The position numbers and the translations under genes were made by a program. This document shows, in pieces, positions 1-12,828 of a stretch of 64,000 nucleotides of DNA (positions are counted from its first letter, which is position 1; the number at the start of each line of letters is the position of its first letter). The DNA is from Ophioceras dolichostomum. Its lineage: Eukaryota > Ascomycota > Sordariomycetes > Magnaporthales > Ophioceraceae. The notes below the pieces were generated by a model. The model was not told the DNA's origin. It made no database searches and saw nothing but the letters and a program-made list of their open reading frames with translations. The stretch covers positions 62,001-126,000 of the forward strand of contig PYST01000057.1 in assembly GCA_003049485.1 (NCBI GenBank), given 5' to 3'.

Positions 1-3000
1 TCCTTCTATGGTGGTCGTGTGCATGCGGCGTAGTACGTAGTATCCTTTGCTGCTGGAACCATCGCTCGTGGTTAAGAAGGGGAAAAAATGGAAGAAATGG
101 AAGGCGATCCCATCCATCATCACTCTTGAGACACGGCAGAGGCGGCCGATGTCCGTCCGTAAATATAACTGATGCAAGGTCTTTCGAAAGTTCGGCCCAG
201 GTTCGATCAACGCTGCAGCAGATCGTCGATCGCGCCCATTCGGCCGGGCCAGGTACTAAAGTAGGTACTTCGTGCCACTTGGTCTGATCTCTTCTTGTAT
301 GTCTTCCCTCCCTCCCAAAATCGAGTCGGAAAGGATCCCAGGCGAGCGGTTGAATGGGTTGGCTATTCAGGTGTCGAACGGAAATGGATCGCTTCGAGAA
401 CACAGAAAAGATCCTCGTCTGTCCGTCTCGGTTCGGGTTTTGGGTCGTGATACAAGCCGGAAGTCCCGATGTGGTGTCTCTTTAACGGTACGATCAAAAT
501 GGATCCATGGAAATGGAATAGCCAGCGTGTCCCCGCCATGATAATCATCTGCTGGAGGCGTAGTCCTGTCCTTCAGCTGATCGTCCCAAATTCCGGAGAA
601 GGATGAGGAGGAGATGAGAAGACAGACGGGTAGACTCACCTTGGCTGGGCCATCCCGGACGGCGGCGGCGCCGAGTACCCACCGGCCTGATGCTGTTGTG
701 AGCTGAACTTAAGGTTCAGATCATTCTCGGAGTCTAGATCCGTGTCAGTCTGGGACATCCCAGCCTCGCCTCGCGGAAAGGGATGGACGCGACAGAGCCC
801 CCTCGCCTGGAAACAATGTGGGGGACGAGGGAGGCGAAGAGAAGGCTGCGAGCTATGCGTGCGGCACTCCTCTTCCCGGCGTCGTCGCCGTAACAGAGAA
901 ATTAAAAGGGTCCAGACCGGAACGGCTCTCCGAAAGTCTCCATCAGGATACCAGTATCAATGCATCCCGACGGCTGACTGACTTGCCTGTTCTCTTGTTG
1001 CCTTACCGGGCCACAAATCCACCGCGAAGTGGGACGGGTCCCGTCGGCTCGCCCCGCGCTTCGTATTATGGTGGCAGCCGCTAGCCAGCCGCTGTGGGTT
1101 TTCTTCGTCTGGATAGACGGGATGGGGGCGGAGGAAGCAGAGGAACGGCGCCGAGGGATACGACTCGAAAGTGTGCTGCGTTGGGGAATAATAACACGAT
1201 GATGGCGTAAGACACGTATGCGGGGACACTCCTCGCCTCTTCGCCTCCTCTCCCCTCCGCCTGTCAACCATTCAACCATCCCCCATTGCGACTGTCTTGG
1301 CCGGGAGTTAGATACGAAGACCCTGCATGTTAGGGAGGTATCGTTAGCCTCAGCCCCCAAAAGGCAAGAAGAACAACAGGGACCACATTGACCAACAGCG
1401 CGGCACTGACACTGATTGTGGGATTGCGGGATCGCGGGAGGCTCGGCATGTCATGCAGATATTGGACAAGGAAATTTTGGAGAAGAACTCCAATTTGTCT
1501 CAACTTTTGCTCTTTTGAAACGCGGGAAAGGGATGGATGAATTGGAGATCTTGAAGGCACCTTGAATCTGCCTAGGTACCTACCTATTCACATCACTGAT
1601 CTAATCACGTGATATTTGGATGGCTCGTGCTCCTCTGCGGTGACGTACCCTACCGAGCCTCCGCCGATGGAGAGATCGTCAATAACGCCGGCCGCCCAAG
1701 CCCGACTTTGATGGAGCTGGCGAAGGCCCCTCTTGCGCGGCGTGGGAAGCCTCGCTCGCCCTTCCCCGTTCACGAAGTCGGATACGGGGGCCACGGACGC
1801 CGAGCCATCGGGGGCTTCCCTCGATGCTGCCGTGTCCGAGTTCGTCAACGTGGTTGGGGAAAGGAACATTGGATACAGGAACACTGGATACCTCCGCCAG
1901 TTCGCAGAGATCCACCAGGAGACTCAAGAAGCACCTCCAGCACAAGCGAGTGGATGGATGGAGGTGGCCGGAGTCGGTTGGCCGTGGCCTGGCTGCCGAA
2001 TCGTCCGAGGCCGCCTTCGATGGCCGAGTGTCCGACCCGGTGTACACTTGAAGCTCCTGAGAGGAGTCGACTTCGCTGAGGGGAACAGAACCATACTGCC
2101 GTTACTGCCGGCAGGCAGTTCGCTGAGATGCACTATCAATCAATCAATCGATCAATCAGGGTCGGCAGCAGCCATTCCAGACTCCATCCGGCGCGAAGCG
2201 GAAGAGGAAGCGAATGGTGGCTGGAACGGAACGGCTCCCGTGGAATCGCGATTCGGCAGACCTGCCTTTATTGGAAGTTGAGCTAGCTGAAGTTCCAGCA
2301 AGGGGAGTTACAGTCGCCCAACAAGGCAGATCGCCGATGCTGGTCTGCACGGAGTTCTGGACCCTCACCGTCCTAATCCTTGCCGGAACCATACACGACG
2401 TCGGCAGCAGGCCCTTGGTGGCCGGCCGGCCTCTTCAAGACGGACGACTCCAAGCCAGGCCTTGCTAGACACCGCCGGTGGCCTAGCCAACCTATACGGC
2501 ACCAGCAGCCCATTCCCAGGGTTCGTCGTCAGCCACTCCCGATGCTAGGACCAGGACGCAACTGCGAGCACTCGCTCACGCCCTCTCACTATTGAGCGTC
2601 CGAGGCGGCCGCCATGTCTCCTTCCCTGACGACAATGCCGTAGTCTGCGGCGTCGATGGTCCTTGTTCGACCATCAGTTCTCTTCGGCAAAGCTTTCCAT
2701 CGTGGGTCTGCGCTCCTGCTTTGACAGCTCTCGATCTTAGCAAAGCCCATGGTCCCTAGACTTGGTGTTGGCCGGCAGCAGCAGCGGCGGCAGCGGCGAG
2801 AACTGCCTCGACTGCAGCTTCGCGTCGGCCCTGCCCTGAGAAGTGGTCTCGGACGACGGCAAGAAGGGCGCAGGCCTGCACGGCTTCCGTCCTGCCTGTC
2901 CAACGCGGCTTACATACACATGTCGCCGTAGCTACAGTGCTGGGACGCGCATATTCATGATAAACCCGGGACTTCTGGGTGGACAGGAGGGCACCAGCCC

Positions 3001-5400
3001 GCACTGGTGCTGATGCAAGGTGCTCCCCGAGCCGGTCAGATTCAGAGAGATGCTTGCGATGTAAGCTTCTCTTAGCGACTTGGCTGCCTCTTGTTCCTGG
3101 ATGGATGCTGATCGCTAGTGCGTGTACGGGGTCTGAATCGGGAGATAAATCGACAGACGGGAGGAGACATGGCTGGTTCGATCGAGTCGTGCTTGCGCCG
3201 CGCGGACTACAGTCCATTTTCAACCATTGCAGCGTCTAGGCGTGGAGTGCGTTGAAACTTTCGCCTCTTCTTTATCGAGCGCAGTTTTAGCTCGGGTCTT
3301 GTTCGCCATGACGCCGCGTATCTTGCGTACGTTCATGTATCTTGGAGGCTCGTTCCTCCATCCAGGCTCGGAGTCGACGCCACTGATATCACCGCGCACC
3401 TTATATTACCTCGTGTGCAGATGTGGTGTTCCCTCGTCTCAGCTCCAACAAGTCCGTTCTCGTCGTGACGCAGCGGAGCGAGCGTGACTTTTCGCTCGCT
3501 CTGCTAGGCTTACGTAGCCCTCTCTCGCTCGATATTCCACTGTCTCTTGTTTCTACTGAATACTGAGAAGGGAGAGGCAAGATGGGCATCTTATACTGTA
3601 GATACATACTACATAAAACCAAGCTCTTTTCTCGCGAACCAGAACCTGTCTATCAAAACTGTCTCCAATTTTCCAATGGAGAACACTTCGGAATCCCAAC
3701 CCGAAATGGCCGACGGTCCCCAGAGAATCGTCCATGTGTCCACCAGGGGCTTATCACAGTCAGGCCAGGCCAGGCACAAGAGCGCTAGCGTCTCCGGCTG
3801 ATCCCGTCACTTGAGCCTGTGTGATTCGGCGTTGCAACACCTTCGTCCCTGCACGGGCCTTTCCAGAGGTTGGTGGGATTGAACTGGGAACGGAACCGAG
3901 CGAGAGAGAGAATCCTAGCGCCCCCCCTGCCGATGGCGTCAAGTTTCCAGGGTGCACCCCTGGAGGCGCACCGCTAAACCCGAGTCGGATGGTGAGCGCG
4001 ACCGTCCGCCCGCCCGCGTGGTGGTGGTGTCGAGTAGTGATGCTCACTGGTTAATAGTGACGCCAGGAGTCCGTAGTGGTGGTGCCGTGGTGGTGGTGGC
4101 TGTTTTTTTGAGACGCCAAACCCAAAACCGCCCGCGCCCATTGATTGCAACGTGGGAAAAAGGGGGTTTCCAGATTGATCAAGAGGGCGGTAAAAACGGG
4201 CCACAGAAAAAGACCAGAAAAAGGGCCGTTGGAAATGGGGAGGAGGGAGGTCCCGTCGACGGCGAATCCGTGGTACCTGCTTCGTGCATCAACGTCATAT
4301 CAGGATACACAATGTGCCGCTCACCGACATCGACCTTCAATTTTTTTTGTCGATGATGCTCGGCGATCCCTGGCTGGCTGCAAAAAAGGTACGCCTCAAG
4401 AAAATCGCGGTGAGGAACATCAATCGAGCACGACAACAACAACGAAAAGAAGTGCTCCGCGTCGACATGGGGATAATGATTTGCTCCACCCCCAATATTC
4501 TTCGTGCTGCAAGTGCGCGCAAACGAAGCTAGCTAGCCCCAGCATCCCATCCCATCCCATCCCATCACCGTACCATTATCATAACACGGAGCGGACAGAC
4601 GGAGAGGGGAGAAAAAGGGGAGGGGCCCCTTGCTCGATGCGAGGAGAAAGTTCAAAGCTCTCATTTCCACCGACAAGCACGGACTTTTGCTGAACTCAAG
4701 TGATCAGCGATTGCAAACGAACGAGCCTTGTGAATCCAGCTCGGCCAGCTAGCCAAGCGCATCTCCCTTCTCTTTTTCTGCTGAAAGTAGTGGCGCCGAC
4801 GGACTAGCCGTCGATACCATCTTGCTAGTGAAAATGAGAGTCGTGAAAATTGCAGGTTTGATACTTGATAGTCGTGTGGGCAGCCCGCCCCCGTGCCGCA
4901 CTTTTTCTCACGCTCCTTTTTTTGATGTTGCGACGGCTTACACCCTTTTTAGCAACAGGGCTGACCTCCCTTTTATGTCGTGTATGTATAACCTCCTACC
5001 CCCCCTATTCTCGTCGTCGTGCAGGTTTCTTACTTAACTTTGGTGTGTGCCTTGCATTCTTTATCATTCCGCACATTAGACGCCCTCAGTCTTACGTGAA
5101 TTCTGCGCTCGTGTTACAAATGAATAAGGACCGCTCCTGCTGGTGATATTTTTGTTGATTCCATTTTCTTCACCAGACGGCATGGAGGAAGAGGTGTGCT
5201 TCACTTTTTTAGCTGGCCGGAACCTACTACCTAGCCTGCTGGGCTGGCTTGCTGGCTCATATCAGTCCTGGCTTACACTACTAGGCTGCCTCTGTCTTAT
5301 TGAGGCTACAGCCACAAGCGGAAAGCCGATGGCGAAGGAGTCAAGCACCGACGATGATCGTCAAAGACGAACAGCACAGAACACAAAAATAAAGTGACAA
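1..5400. other. No supportable gene; 5' flank
   Basis: I see many short overlapping open frames here but none with consistent third-position bias, splice-linked continuation or a recognisable family. The segment 1640-2300 is GC-rich and open in several frames on both strands, which is what GC-rich non-coding or decayed sequence also gives. A (CCCAT)x4 microsatellite lies at 4546-4565. No tRNA, rRNA or transposon end was recognised. A decayed element in 1640-2900 cannot be excluded. Confidence 0.5.
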
Positions 5401-8174
5401 GAGACTGGTTTCTATGTACATATTTCAATTTAATTTTTAGATAGAGCCAAAAGGGCGCACACACACAGATGCACTTGCAAGCGTGTGCCTGATTGCCCGC
5501 TTGATCTCCGTCCCTTCAGTCTCGCCCCAGGGAGGGTCACGGTGGTTTCCCCTTCGTGGAGACCCTGTCCGTCCCGCAGACCTGAAACGAGCTCCGGCTC
5601 TCTCCTCTCTGGGAAACTTGCCATTTTTGCGCGTCTTTCACTTCACTCTCTTCTGTTCTGCTGCGACGCCTTCACTCAGCTCCACGGTTGGGTCCTTGTC
5701 CTTTTTTCCCTCGTGGCGTGGTCGTGTGTTGTTCCACCACACGACTGTTGTTCTGTGTGTGAGTGTGTGGCCGTTGCCTCACCCTCCTTTCTGGGCTCTC
5801 CCCTCCTTGTCCTCTTCTGCTAGCTACCATCCGAGAGCGCGGGCGTGCTCAGAACCTCCTGTCCTGGACGTTTTGTACCGACCGTACCGGCCACGGCGCA
5901 CGCGCACTTCTCAGTTCACTCACTCACTTCTGGATCTGCGCACAGTCGCACACCCGCACACACCCGTTACCATCGGATCCAACCCTCCTCCATCCATCAC
6001 GGGTCCATCACCCCAAACCTCTACCACCGCCCACCCACTTCCTAATTCGTCTTGTATGTATGCGCTGTGTGGGTGTCTGTCCTATCAACAACTCGCCCGC
6101 CCTGACAATAGCCATTTCTCTTCGTTGTGAGGTGGGCATGTGTAAGCTCGGAGTCTGATCGAGAGAAAGGCAAAAAAAAAGCTTCGGGGCCTCCTCCCAG
6201 TCAATTCGCCGGTCCTTGCCCTTCCGAACGAGGTCACCACCACCGACTGACCGACTCTCCTGTCGTCCACCCCTTCTCTATCTCTCTGTCTCTCGTTATC
6301 AGTTCGCCTCTTCTTTTTCTCTCATCCACCACTTCTCTCACACTACGACGAATCGGCCCCCAAAAGCAAAGGTCTTTGTTATCATCATCATCATATCACT
6401 CGTTTCTTTCTTGCGACGAACTACTGCCACTCCGACTATTTCGTCACTCGCTTCCACCAACCGAACGAACTCCACCGAGTGTCAGAGTCAAGAAAGTACC
6501 TATGTGAGAAGAGAGAGGTAGAACCCGCGCAATCGGTACCCGCCAAGCGTACGAAACGTCAAACGTACGTGATCTGCTTTCTTCCCCTCCCTACATGCGA
6601 CCCGGCTGTTTACAGTAGATGTCCCCTTGTTTGGCAGCCAGACGAGGCCTTTTTCTGTGCTTCTGTTTGAAGCGAGCGAGCCAGCAAGCAAGCCCATCAC
6701 TTTCTGTACCTATCATCACCACACACACACTCTCTCTCTCCCCGTCCCTTCCCGTTCTTTCCCCTGTCCTGTCCTGTCCTCCCCCGAGCCGTACCTATCC
6801 GTCGTCAGCCCGCCATCCGCGTTGCCTTTCTTTCCACTTCGCTTTCAGGCAAATTGGATTCCGAACGGGACTCCTGTGGGGGACGGGTTTCTCGCTGTCT
6901 CAACTCTCGACTTGTTTGTCACGTCTCTCGGAACGAGCCCAGCCCAGTCTTGCCCCCTCTCTCTTTTTTTTTTCTTTTCCTTGCTTTGCCTTGTAGTGGT
7001 TGATGTACATTGCCCTTGGCTTCGGAGAGAGTGAGGGAGAGTAAGAGTGCGTGTAGCCTGTTCCTGCGTGTTCCTGCGAGTGCCTGGGTGTGTGCCTGCG
7101 TTTGTGTACCTGCGTTGGGACGCACAAGGGTGGGAGCATGTAAATGGGATCGGGGTCCTAATCTGTAACGAGGAGTAGTATCTTCGTATCTTTTCCGTCC
7201 TGTTCCTGGCCGGTACCACTCAGCGGGAAAACCACCCTGCGGATACTCGCATGCACACTCCTCACGCCGCTCCTTGATCCATTCCTTCTTTGTTCCATGA
7301 TCCGCCACACCAAGTCATCCGCCTACCGCACTTACACCCTCTCTGTGACCACTAACGTGAGCCAAATCCACAGTCCCTCCCTCCTGGTCGATACCTGCTG
7401 CGGCACCTTGCTTCCCCCAACGGCACTCGGTTCCAACGGGAGGCCCTTTTTTCTTCTTCCTGCCTTGACCCTTCTCACATCAGATCTCGCCCAAACTTGT
7501 TTGCGCGGAACAGGTCGACCATTCATTCGACACGCCTCTTTTTTTCTCTCCCTCATTTTCGTTTCTTGACGGTATTGGAATTTTTGATCACTTCATTTCG
7601 TCATACACTCATTATAGATATTTGCGAAATTTCCTTCTTCTTAATCTCCCTCACCCTTTCACGGCGCAGTTTCACCACACCTCTGGGGCGGTTTCCCGTG
7701 GGTTTAGAGTTGGGCCACCCGAGAGCATTTGAGATACCCAACCAGCCAGTCATTTTGCGAAAAACCGGCCCTCGAGACGTTTCCAGAGGAGCGCACGACA
7801 GTTGAGCGAGAACACAAGCCTACGACAACAATCTCCCAGACGACCGGAAATCCGCTGTATTATCTTTTTTCTGTCCTCCGACGCCGGAAGTCTTGGTCGA
7901 CGACGCTGCCGGACAAGCCACCAACATTTTCTCGAGTCGAGCATCCCAGGGAGGATCGCAAGCGCGGGTACTTGCATATGCAACCGTTATTAGAGGAGGA
8001 TCTGTTGTAAGACGAAGGCTTTTCGGGACAGGAGAGACATTTCGGGACTCGGGAAGGGAAATAAAAAGAGGAGGAAGGGAAGAGGAGGAAGAGAAAGAGC
8101 AGTAGAACCCAAGGGGGAGCGCGTGGGAGCATTTTAATGCCCCCGTCGACCGCGTGTCAGGGTGGCTTTGCTAA
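5401..8174 (+). promoter_or_regulatory. Pyrimidine-rich promoter/long 5' leader of the EGF-like membrane protein gene
   Basis: About 2.7 kb of strongly CT-biased plus-strand sequence runs up to the start codon at 8175. It has CT and CA microsatellites near 6718-6740 and many short upstream open frames beginning with ATG. Long CT-rich upstream tracts are common at filamentous-fungal promoters and 5' UTRs. No TATA box could be assigned with confidence, and the transcription start is not visible. The assignment to the downstream gene is inferred from orientation and adjacency. Confidence 0.4.
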
Positions 8175-11100
8175 ATGAGTTATCCTCAAGATGGGCGAGA
8201 CATGGACGACCGACCGTCAACAGGAGGATCCGTCAAGAGGGCGAGGGAAAGGGCAATGGCAGGCCTGCCTAGGGAGGACTTCGGAAAGGGACCGATGCCG
8301 CCGTCCGGCCTACCGGTAGCCTCACAGGCGACCTCTCCTCCACGACCGTCTCCGCGCAACGTCAGGCCAAAGGGCGAGTCGGCGATGGCAGCTCCAGCAC
8401 AACCAGCACCAGCACCATCTTCGACGTCACGGATCCCTAGGCCTCAGGCACCACCGGGACTTCAGGGCAGGGACGGCCAGATCGGCGTGGCCATCTCTCG
8501 GCCGACGCAGGTACCTCAGTGGCCGCTCGCCGGGCCGGTCGCGCCACCAGTAGCTTCGGCCACCGACCCTGGCTTCAAGCCCGGTCCAGGCCGCGGACAG
8601 GCTCCTCAGCGGCCGCCTCGGCCCAGCCGTGTGCCCTCGATATTGGACGGTTCCAAAATCCAGGACCCGACGCCCTTTTTTCAGCAATACGCCCCACAGC
8701 CGGTCCGCGACTCAGAGCTATCAATACCACAGACTGCGTCCTCGACGTCAAGGCCGTCGACGATCGACTCTGTCGGATCAATACCAGACTTCCCGCTGCC
8801 CGTATCGGCAGCACCACAACCACCACCACCGCCCGCTCCACCGGCTGCTGTTGCGGGACGGAGGAGTGTCAACCTGGGACCGCCTCCGTCAGCGAGGCGA
8901 GGAGCGTCGTCGTTCTACTCTAATGCGTCGTACGTGTCGCCCATTCCCGAGGAGAGCCCACGATCGAGGTCACACGCATCATACGCCTCGAGCGCTGCTA
9001 TGCCCGGTAGCTTCGGCTCCGCGTCGCCTGGACCAAGCCCGCAGTATCCAGAAGCATTCTACGATGATGTAATACGAGAGGAGTCGTCTCGCGAGTCGGT
9101 ATACGAAGACGAAAGGGGAGACGAGAGTCAGCTGGTGCGGAGCGCCAGCGTTGGCAAGAGAGGGAAGGCATTGCTCGTGACGACGCCGGCTTACCAGCGC
9201 ACGTCGGAGGTTCCCGAGATGGGAGGGGGTTCGACCGTGGGCGTTGCAAGTGCTGCAGCAGGCGCAGGTATGGCGATGGACCGAGGCTTGGACTTCAGGC
9301 CATCGCCTACACCGGTCCAGCCGCCACCACCCGGCCCTTTCCAGAGCGGCACCGGCTACGTGGACACTACGTCGTCGAGCTCCTCCAGCGTACCCAAGGC
9401 GAGGACACCGGCGACGAGGAACGCCCCGACATTCGGTGCTGCAGCTGGAGTGGGGGCTGGCGTGGGCACCGCTTTGACGGCGGACGCGATACTAAACGCA
9501 TACGATGCTGCGAGCTCGACCGATCCAGACAGCTCCAACCGACGATCGTCCATCTCACCGCCGACCCGCTCCTACAGCCGGCTATCGGCCATCCGCAGAC
9601 CACCACGACTCGATATCGATGCCGTCAAGGCCGCTGAATCTCGAGGCAGTCTGACCAGTCTGCCCGATCTAATTCGCCGGGCAACGAGGCTAGCCGCTAG
9701 TTTAGAGAAGGGCAGGAGACCAGCAAGCCGCTTCGATGAGCTTGACTACTACGGTGCTGCTGGTGGCGGCCGGGATGGAGCGAGGGATACTGAAGGTAAG
9801 CAAGCAGATGAACTACTATTTACAAATCTCCGGTTCACCCGTGTTCGTACTGTCCTACTCACATTAACCCCTTTCCTCTGGACACCAGACTTCGAGAAGC
9901 ACCAGTCAGGTCTCTCCGACATGCTGGCTGCGTTCCCTCCTCCAGCTCAACCTGCACCCGGCACCCGCCGCAGCATGAGGCCATCAAGCCTCCGGCAGAG
10001 CATCCGCAACAGCGTCTCTTCCTGGCCCTTACCGGTGCCGTTCAACAACAACCAGCGCCCGCGGCAAAATTCCCCGCTGAGCGGCGACGAGTCGACGTCG
10101 AACGACGAGAAGGGCGGCGGCCAGGACGAGAAGCCCAAGCGGCGGTGCTGCGGCATGCCGCTCTGGGTCTTCATCCTGGTGATGATCGTCATCGCGGCCA
10201 TCATCACGGCGGCCGTCGTGGTGCCCATCGAGTTCTTCGTCATCCGGCGCGGCAACAGCGGCAACGCCAGCGCCCAGCCGGCCATCGCCCAGTGCCAGGC
10301 CCAGCTGACCTGCGCCAACGGCGGCACCAACATCGTGTCGGCCCAGGGGACGTGCTCCTGCATCTGCACCAACGGCTTCACGGGCCAGAACTGCACCATC
10401 CCGGGCTCGACAGGCTGCACCACGACCAACATCGAGGACCAGAGCTCCAACGTCGCCTCTAATCTCATCTCCAACGTCACGCTGGGCGAGGCCCTCCCGC
10501 GCCTGATCCAGGGCAGCCAGACTAATTTCTCCATCCCCCTGTCCGTCACGCAAATCCTGGCCAAGCTCAACACGGCGAGCCTGAGCTGCGTGGCCCAGAA
10601 CGCGCTCGTCACGTTCGACGGTCAGAGTAGCCGAGTGGGCGAGGCCAGCGCCGAGGTCGTCGACGCCACCGCCGGATCCGTACGCGCCGCCTCGGCAGCC
10701 GGAGGTGGTAATAGCAACAGCAACGTCCAGGTCGTTAACGGCGTGGCCATCGAGGTCGTCACCGTCGTCATGAACGGCGGCGGCACCACCACGGTCCTCC
10801 GCCGCGTCAAGCGCCAGCAGCAGCTCACGACGGCAACTAGCGACGGCAACAGTGGTGCCGTCGTCAACAACGCCGGCGGCTACACCTCGACGCTCACGAT
10901 CCCTACCACGTTCCAGCAGACCACCACCCCGGCCACGACCACAACAACAGTCACAACAACCATCACGTCGACGTCGTCCTCGTCCAGGTCGCCGCCGCTC
11001 GCCACCTTCACCGTCACCGAGGAGGTCGTCGACTTCGCGCGCGTGGGCGTGCTGCTCATCCTCCAGCAGGAGTCGCTCGGCAACGCCGAGACGGCGCAGG

Positions 11101-11408
11101 GCCTGATACAGAAGTTCTTCACCTCTGCGACGGCGGGCAGGAGCGGTGGTGGTTCTGGTGGCGGCCAGGGTGGCCAGGGTCAGGGCGTGACGATCGATGC
11201 GGCTCGCAATTTGACGCTGCAGAACGGCAACACGATCAACCTCGTCAACTTCCAGATCGACGTCGGGGCCGGCGTCGTGGGCAGGGGCATTCCTATTAGC
11301 GCGTCGGCGGCGAGGCTCAAGGCGCGGTCGCCTGGGCCTGCTGGGCTTGCTGAGAAGTCGCCGTCTTGCGCACAGCCGCTGTTCTCGTCTTGGCTGTTCC
11401 GGCAGTGA
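8175..11408 (+). CDS. Single-pass membrane glycoprotein with EGF-like domain
   Basis: Two exons, 8175-9795 and 9889-11408. The intron 9796-9888 has a GTAAGC donor, a TTAAC branch point and a CAG acceptor, is phase 1, and is 93 nt without a stop, so the unspliced frame also stays open (1046 aa spliced, 1077 unspliced). Residues 1 to about 620 are Pro/Ser/Ala-rich and probably disordered and cytosolic. A basic, Cys-containing juxtamembrane KPKRRCC precedes one hydrophobic helix at about 631-657. An EGF-like six-cysteine module follows (about 675-710, with CANGG and CTNGFTGQNC). The C-terminal part has N-glycosylation sequons (NVT, NFS) and a Thr/Ser-rich stretch typical of O-mannosylated surface proteins. 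I infer an N-in/C-out plasma-membrane or wall-facing protein. Similar proteins occur across Pezizomycotina without an agreed function, so no symbol is given. The ATG at 8175 is the first in this frame. Confidence 0.9.
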   Translation: MSYPQDGRDMDDRPSTGGSVKRARERAMAGLPREDFGKGPMPPSGLPVASQATSPPRPSPRNVRPKGESAMAAPAQPAPAPSSTSRIPRPQAPPGLQGRDGQIGVAISRPTQVPQWPLAGPVAPPVASATDPGFKPGPGRGQAPQRPPRPSRVPSILDGSKIQDPTPFFQQYAPQPVRDSELSIPQTASSTSRPSTIDSVGSIPDFPLPVSAAPQPPPPPAPPAAVAGRRSVNLGPPPSARRGASSFYSNASYVSPIPEESPRSRSHASYASSAAMPGSFGSASPGPSPQYPEAFYDDVIREESSRESVYEDERGDESQLVRSASVGKRGKALLVTTPAYQRTSEVPEMGGGSTVGVASAAAGAGMAMDRGLDFRPSPTPVQPPPPGPFQSGTGYVDTTSSSSSSVPKARTPATRNAPTFGAAAGVGAGVGTALTADAILNAYDAASSTDPDSSNRRSSISPPTRSYSRLSAIRRPPRLDIDAVKAAESRGSLTSLPDLIRRATRLAASLEKGRRPASRFDELDYYGAAGGGRDGARDTEGKQADELLFTNLRFTRVRTVLLTLTPFLWTPDFEKHQSGLSDMLAAFPPPAQPAPGTRRSMRPSSLRQSIRNSVSSWPLPVPFNNNQRPRQNSPLSGDESTSNDEKGGGQDEKPKRRCCGMPLWVFILVMIVIAAIITAAVVVPIEFFVIRRGNSGNASAQPAIAQCQAQLTCANGGTNIVSAQGTCSCICTNGFTGQNCTIPGSTGCTTTNIEDQSSNVASNLISNVTLGEALPRLIQGSQTNFSIPLSVTQILAKLNTASLSCVAQNALVTFDGQSSRVGEASAEVVDATAGSVRAASAAGGGNSNSNVQVVNGVAIEVVTVVMNGGGTTTVLRRVKRQQQLTTATSDGNSGAVVNNAGGYTSTLTIPTTFQQTTTPATTTTTVTTTITSTSSSSRSPPLATFTVTEEVVDFARVGVLLILQQESLGNAETAQGLIQKFFTSATAGRSGGGSGGGQGGQGQGVTIDAARNLTLQNGNTINLVNFQIDVGAGVVGRGIPISASAARLKARSPGPAGLAEKSPSCAQPLFSSWLFRQ

Positions 11409-12562
11409 TGAGGGTTGGTTATTGCCGCCGCTGTTATTGTCGATCGACGGACGGATGAAGGCTGGCTCTGAGACTCTGGGGCCTTAACCCGCAAGCATAT
11501 AGTACCTCTGGGTACCTACAGACACTACCGAAGACATTCATCACTACGACAAACAATGCGCACAGCATAAAACATGCAGCACATACTTAAGGAGTCACGC
11601 GCCTTACGAAGTATTTAAAACCAACACTTAATATGTACATAACAAACCAAACACTCGCTCACTCGTGCGCTCGGTTCCGCACGTCACTTCTACTTTTTTC
11701 CTTTCTTTTACCACCCATTTTTTTTGGTTTTCTTATTTCGGTAGATCATTATCTACCCGACTAGTAGTCACCAGCTAAAGTCCAGAACCACTCTCTGGCA
11801 TCTTTCTTGCTCTCTTTTTCTTTTTCGTTCCCCCCCTACCATGTGTAAAGGCGCGGAGAGAGAGAGGGGAGATGTGTTAGTTACCCTACCTACCAACGCT
11901 CCCCCATCAGACCTGGCGTCTTTTTTTCTTTTTTCTTTTTCTTACTATTATCACCAGAAGACACGATCACCATGATGGGCATGGGAGCGCAAAGCACGGC
12001 ACGGCGAGAAAGAGTTTTATTTGCGACTTTGGAACCTTTTTTTTACTTACCTTTTTCTCTCTTTTTGGTGGGATGGATGGATGGGCGGATGTGTGTGAAT
12101 AGTCGGGAAGAAGAAAGATTTGGTAGAGAAGGGGACGACAGAGTGGAGTGAGAAAGACCCTTCACTGCTAGGTAGCCTTTACATGCAAATAGTCTGCCGT
12201 TATATCAGACGGAACAGATGAATTTCTTATCCTCTTTAATTCCGCATACGTTTGGCTCTTAAGTGAATGTGCTCATCACACCGTCTTTTCTGGCATCATG
12301 TTGGTGAGAATAGAGTAGAAAGGCGGAGGAGACACGGCGTTCAGGCAATGTCGGGAAGTGGAATACAGGGCAGTTCAAGGAAGAGACTAAAGGGCGTAGA
12401 ACTAAAAGAAAAATTAAAAAAAAAAATTTAAAAAAGAAAAAAGAAAAAAAACGAAAGGAGGAAAGAAAAAGAAGAAAGCAAAGATAAATGGGTACCGTCA
12501 AAAGAAGAACAACACAAAGAAACAGAGTCGGATGAGGGAGCAACGAAAAAAAAGTTTTCGTG
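11409..12562. other. 3' flank of the membrane glycoprotein gene; no gene seen
   Basis: AT/CT-rich intergenic sequence that presumably holds the 3' UTR of the upstream gene. It contains poly-pyrimidine runs near 11690-11740 and 11920-11945 and an A-rich stretch near 12405-12480. No open frame has coding character on either strand. Confidence 0.5.
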
Positions 12563-12634
12563 AGGCAATATTGGGAATCGAACCCAAATTGTTCGGATCA
12601 GAACCGAAAGTGCTAACCATTACACCATATCGCC
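12563..12634 (-). tRNA. tRNA-Gln (anticodon CUG)
   Basis: The reverse complement folds as a complete 72-nt cloverleaf without intron. The acceptor GGCGATA pairs with TATTGCC (one G-U), followed by discriminator U. The D-arm is GTG...CAC. The anticodon stem TTCGG/CCGAA encloses loop TTCTGAT, giving anticodon CTG, which reads CAG. The T-arm TTGGG/CCCAA encloses TTCGATT. The A- and B-box sequences (ATGGTGTAATGG; GGTTCGATTCC) match eukaryotic tRNA-Gln closely. A T-rich stretch directly downstream on the minus strand (about 12545-12560) would serve as the RNA polymerase III terminator. Confidence 0.95.
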
Positions 12635-12828
12635 CTTGGCTGATTTCTTAGAATTTTACAAACGGAAGGTTGGCTTATGTTCTCAACTGCTCCAGCCCAG
12701 CTCATCATCCCGCTCAGCCCCTCCACCCACCCCTCCGACTGACATAAATTCACAGCTACTACAAAGTCCGCCTAACAAAACCATGAATTTCTACAGTTGA
12801 ATACTACATGTACTAACAACTCCCCTAA

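Noticed and set aside
9947..10612. Minus-strand open frames of up to 221 codons opposite the EGF-like protein gene
   Set aside because: They mirror a GC-rich coding exon; the plus strand has the splice site, membrane helix and EGF cysteines.
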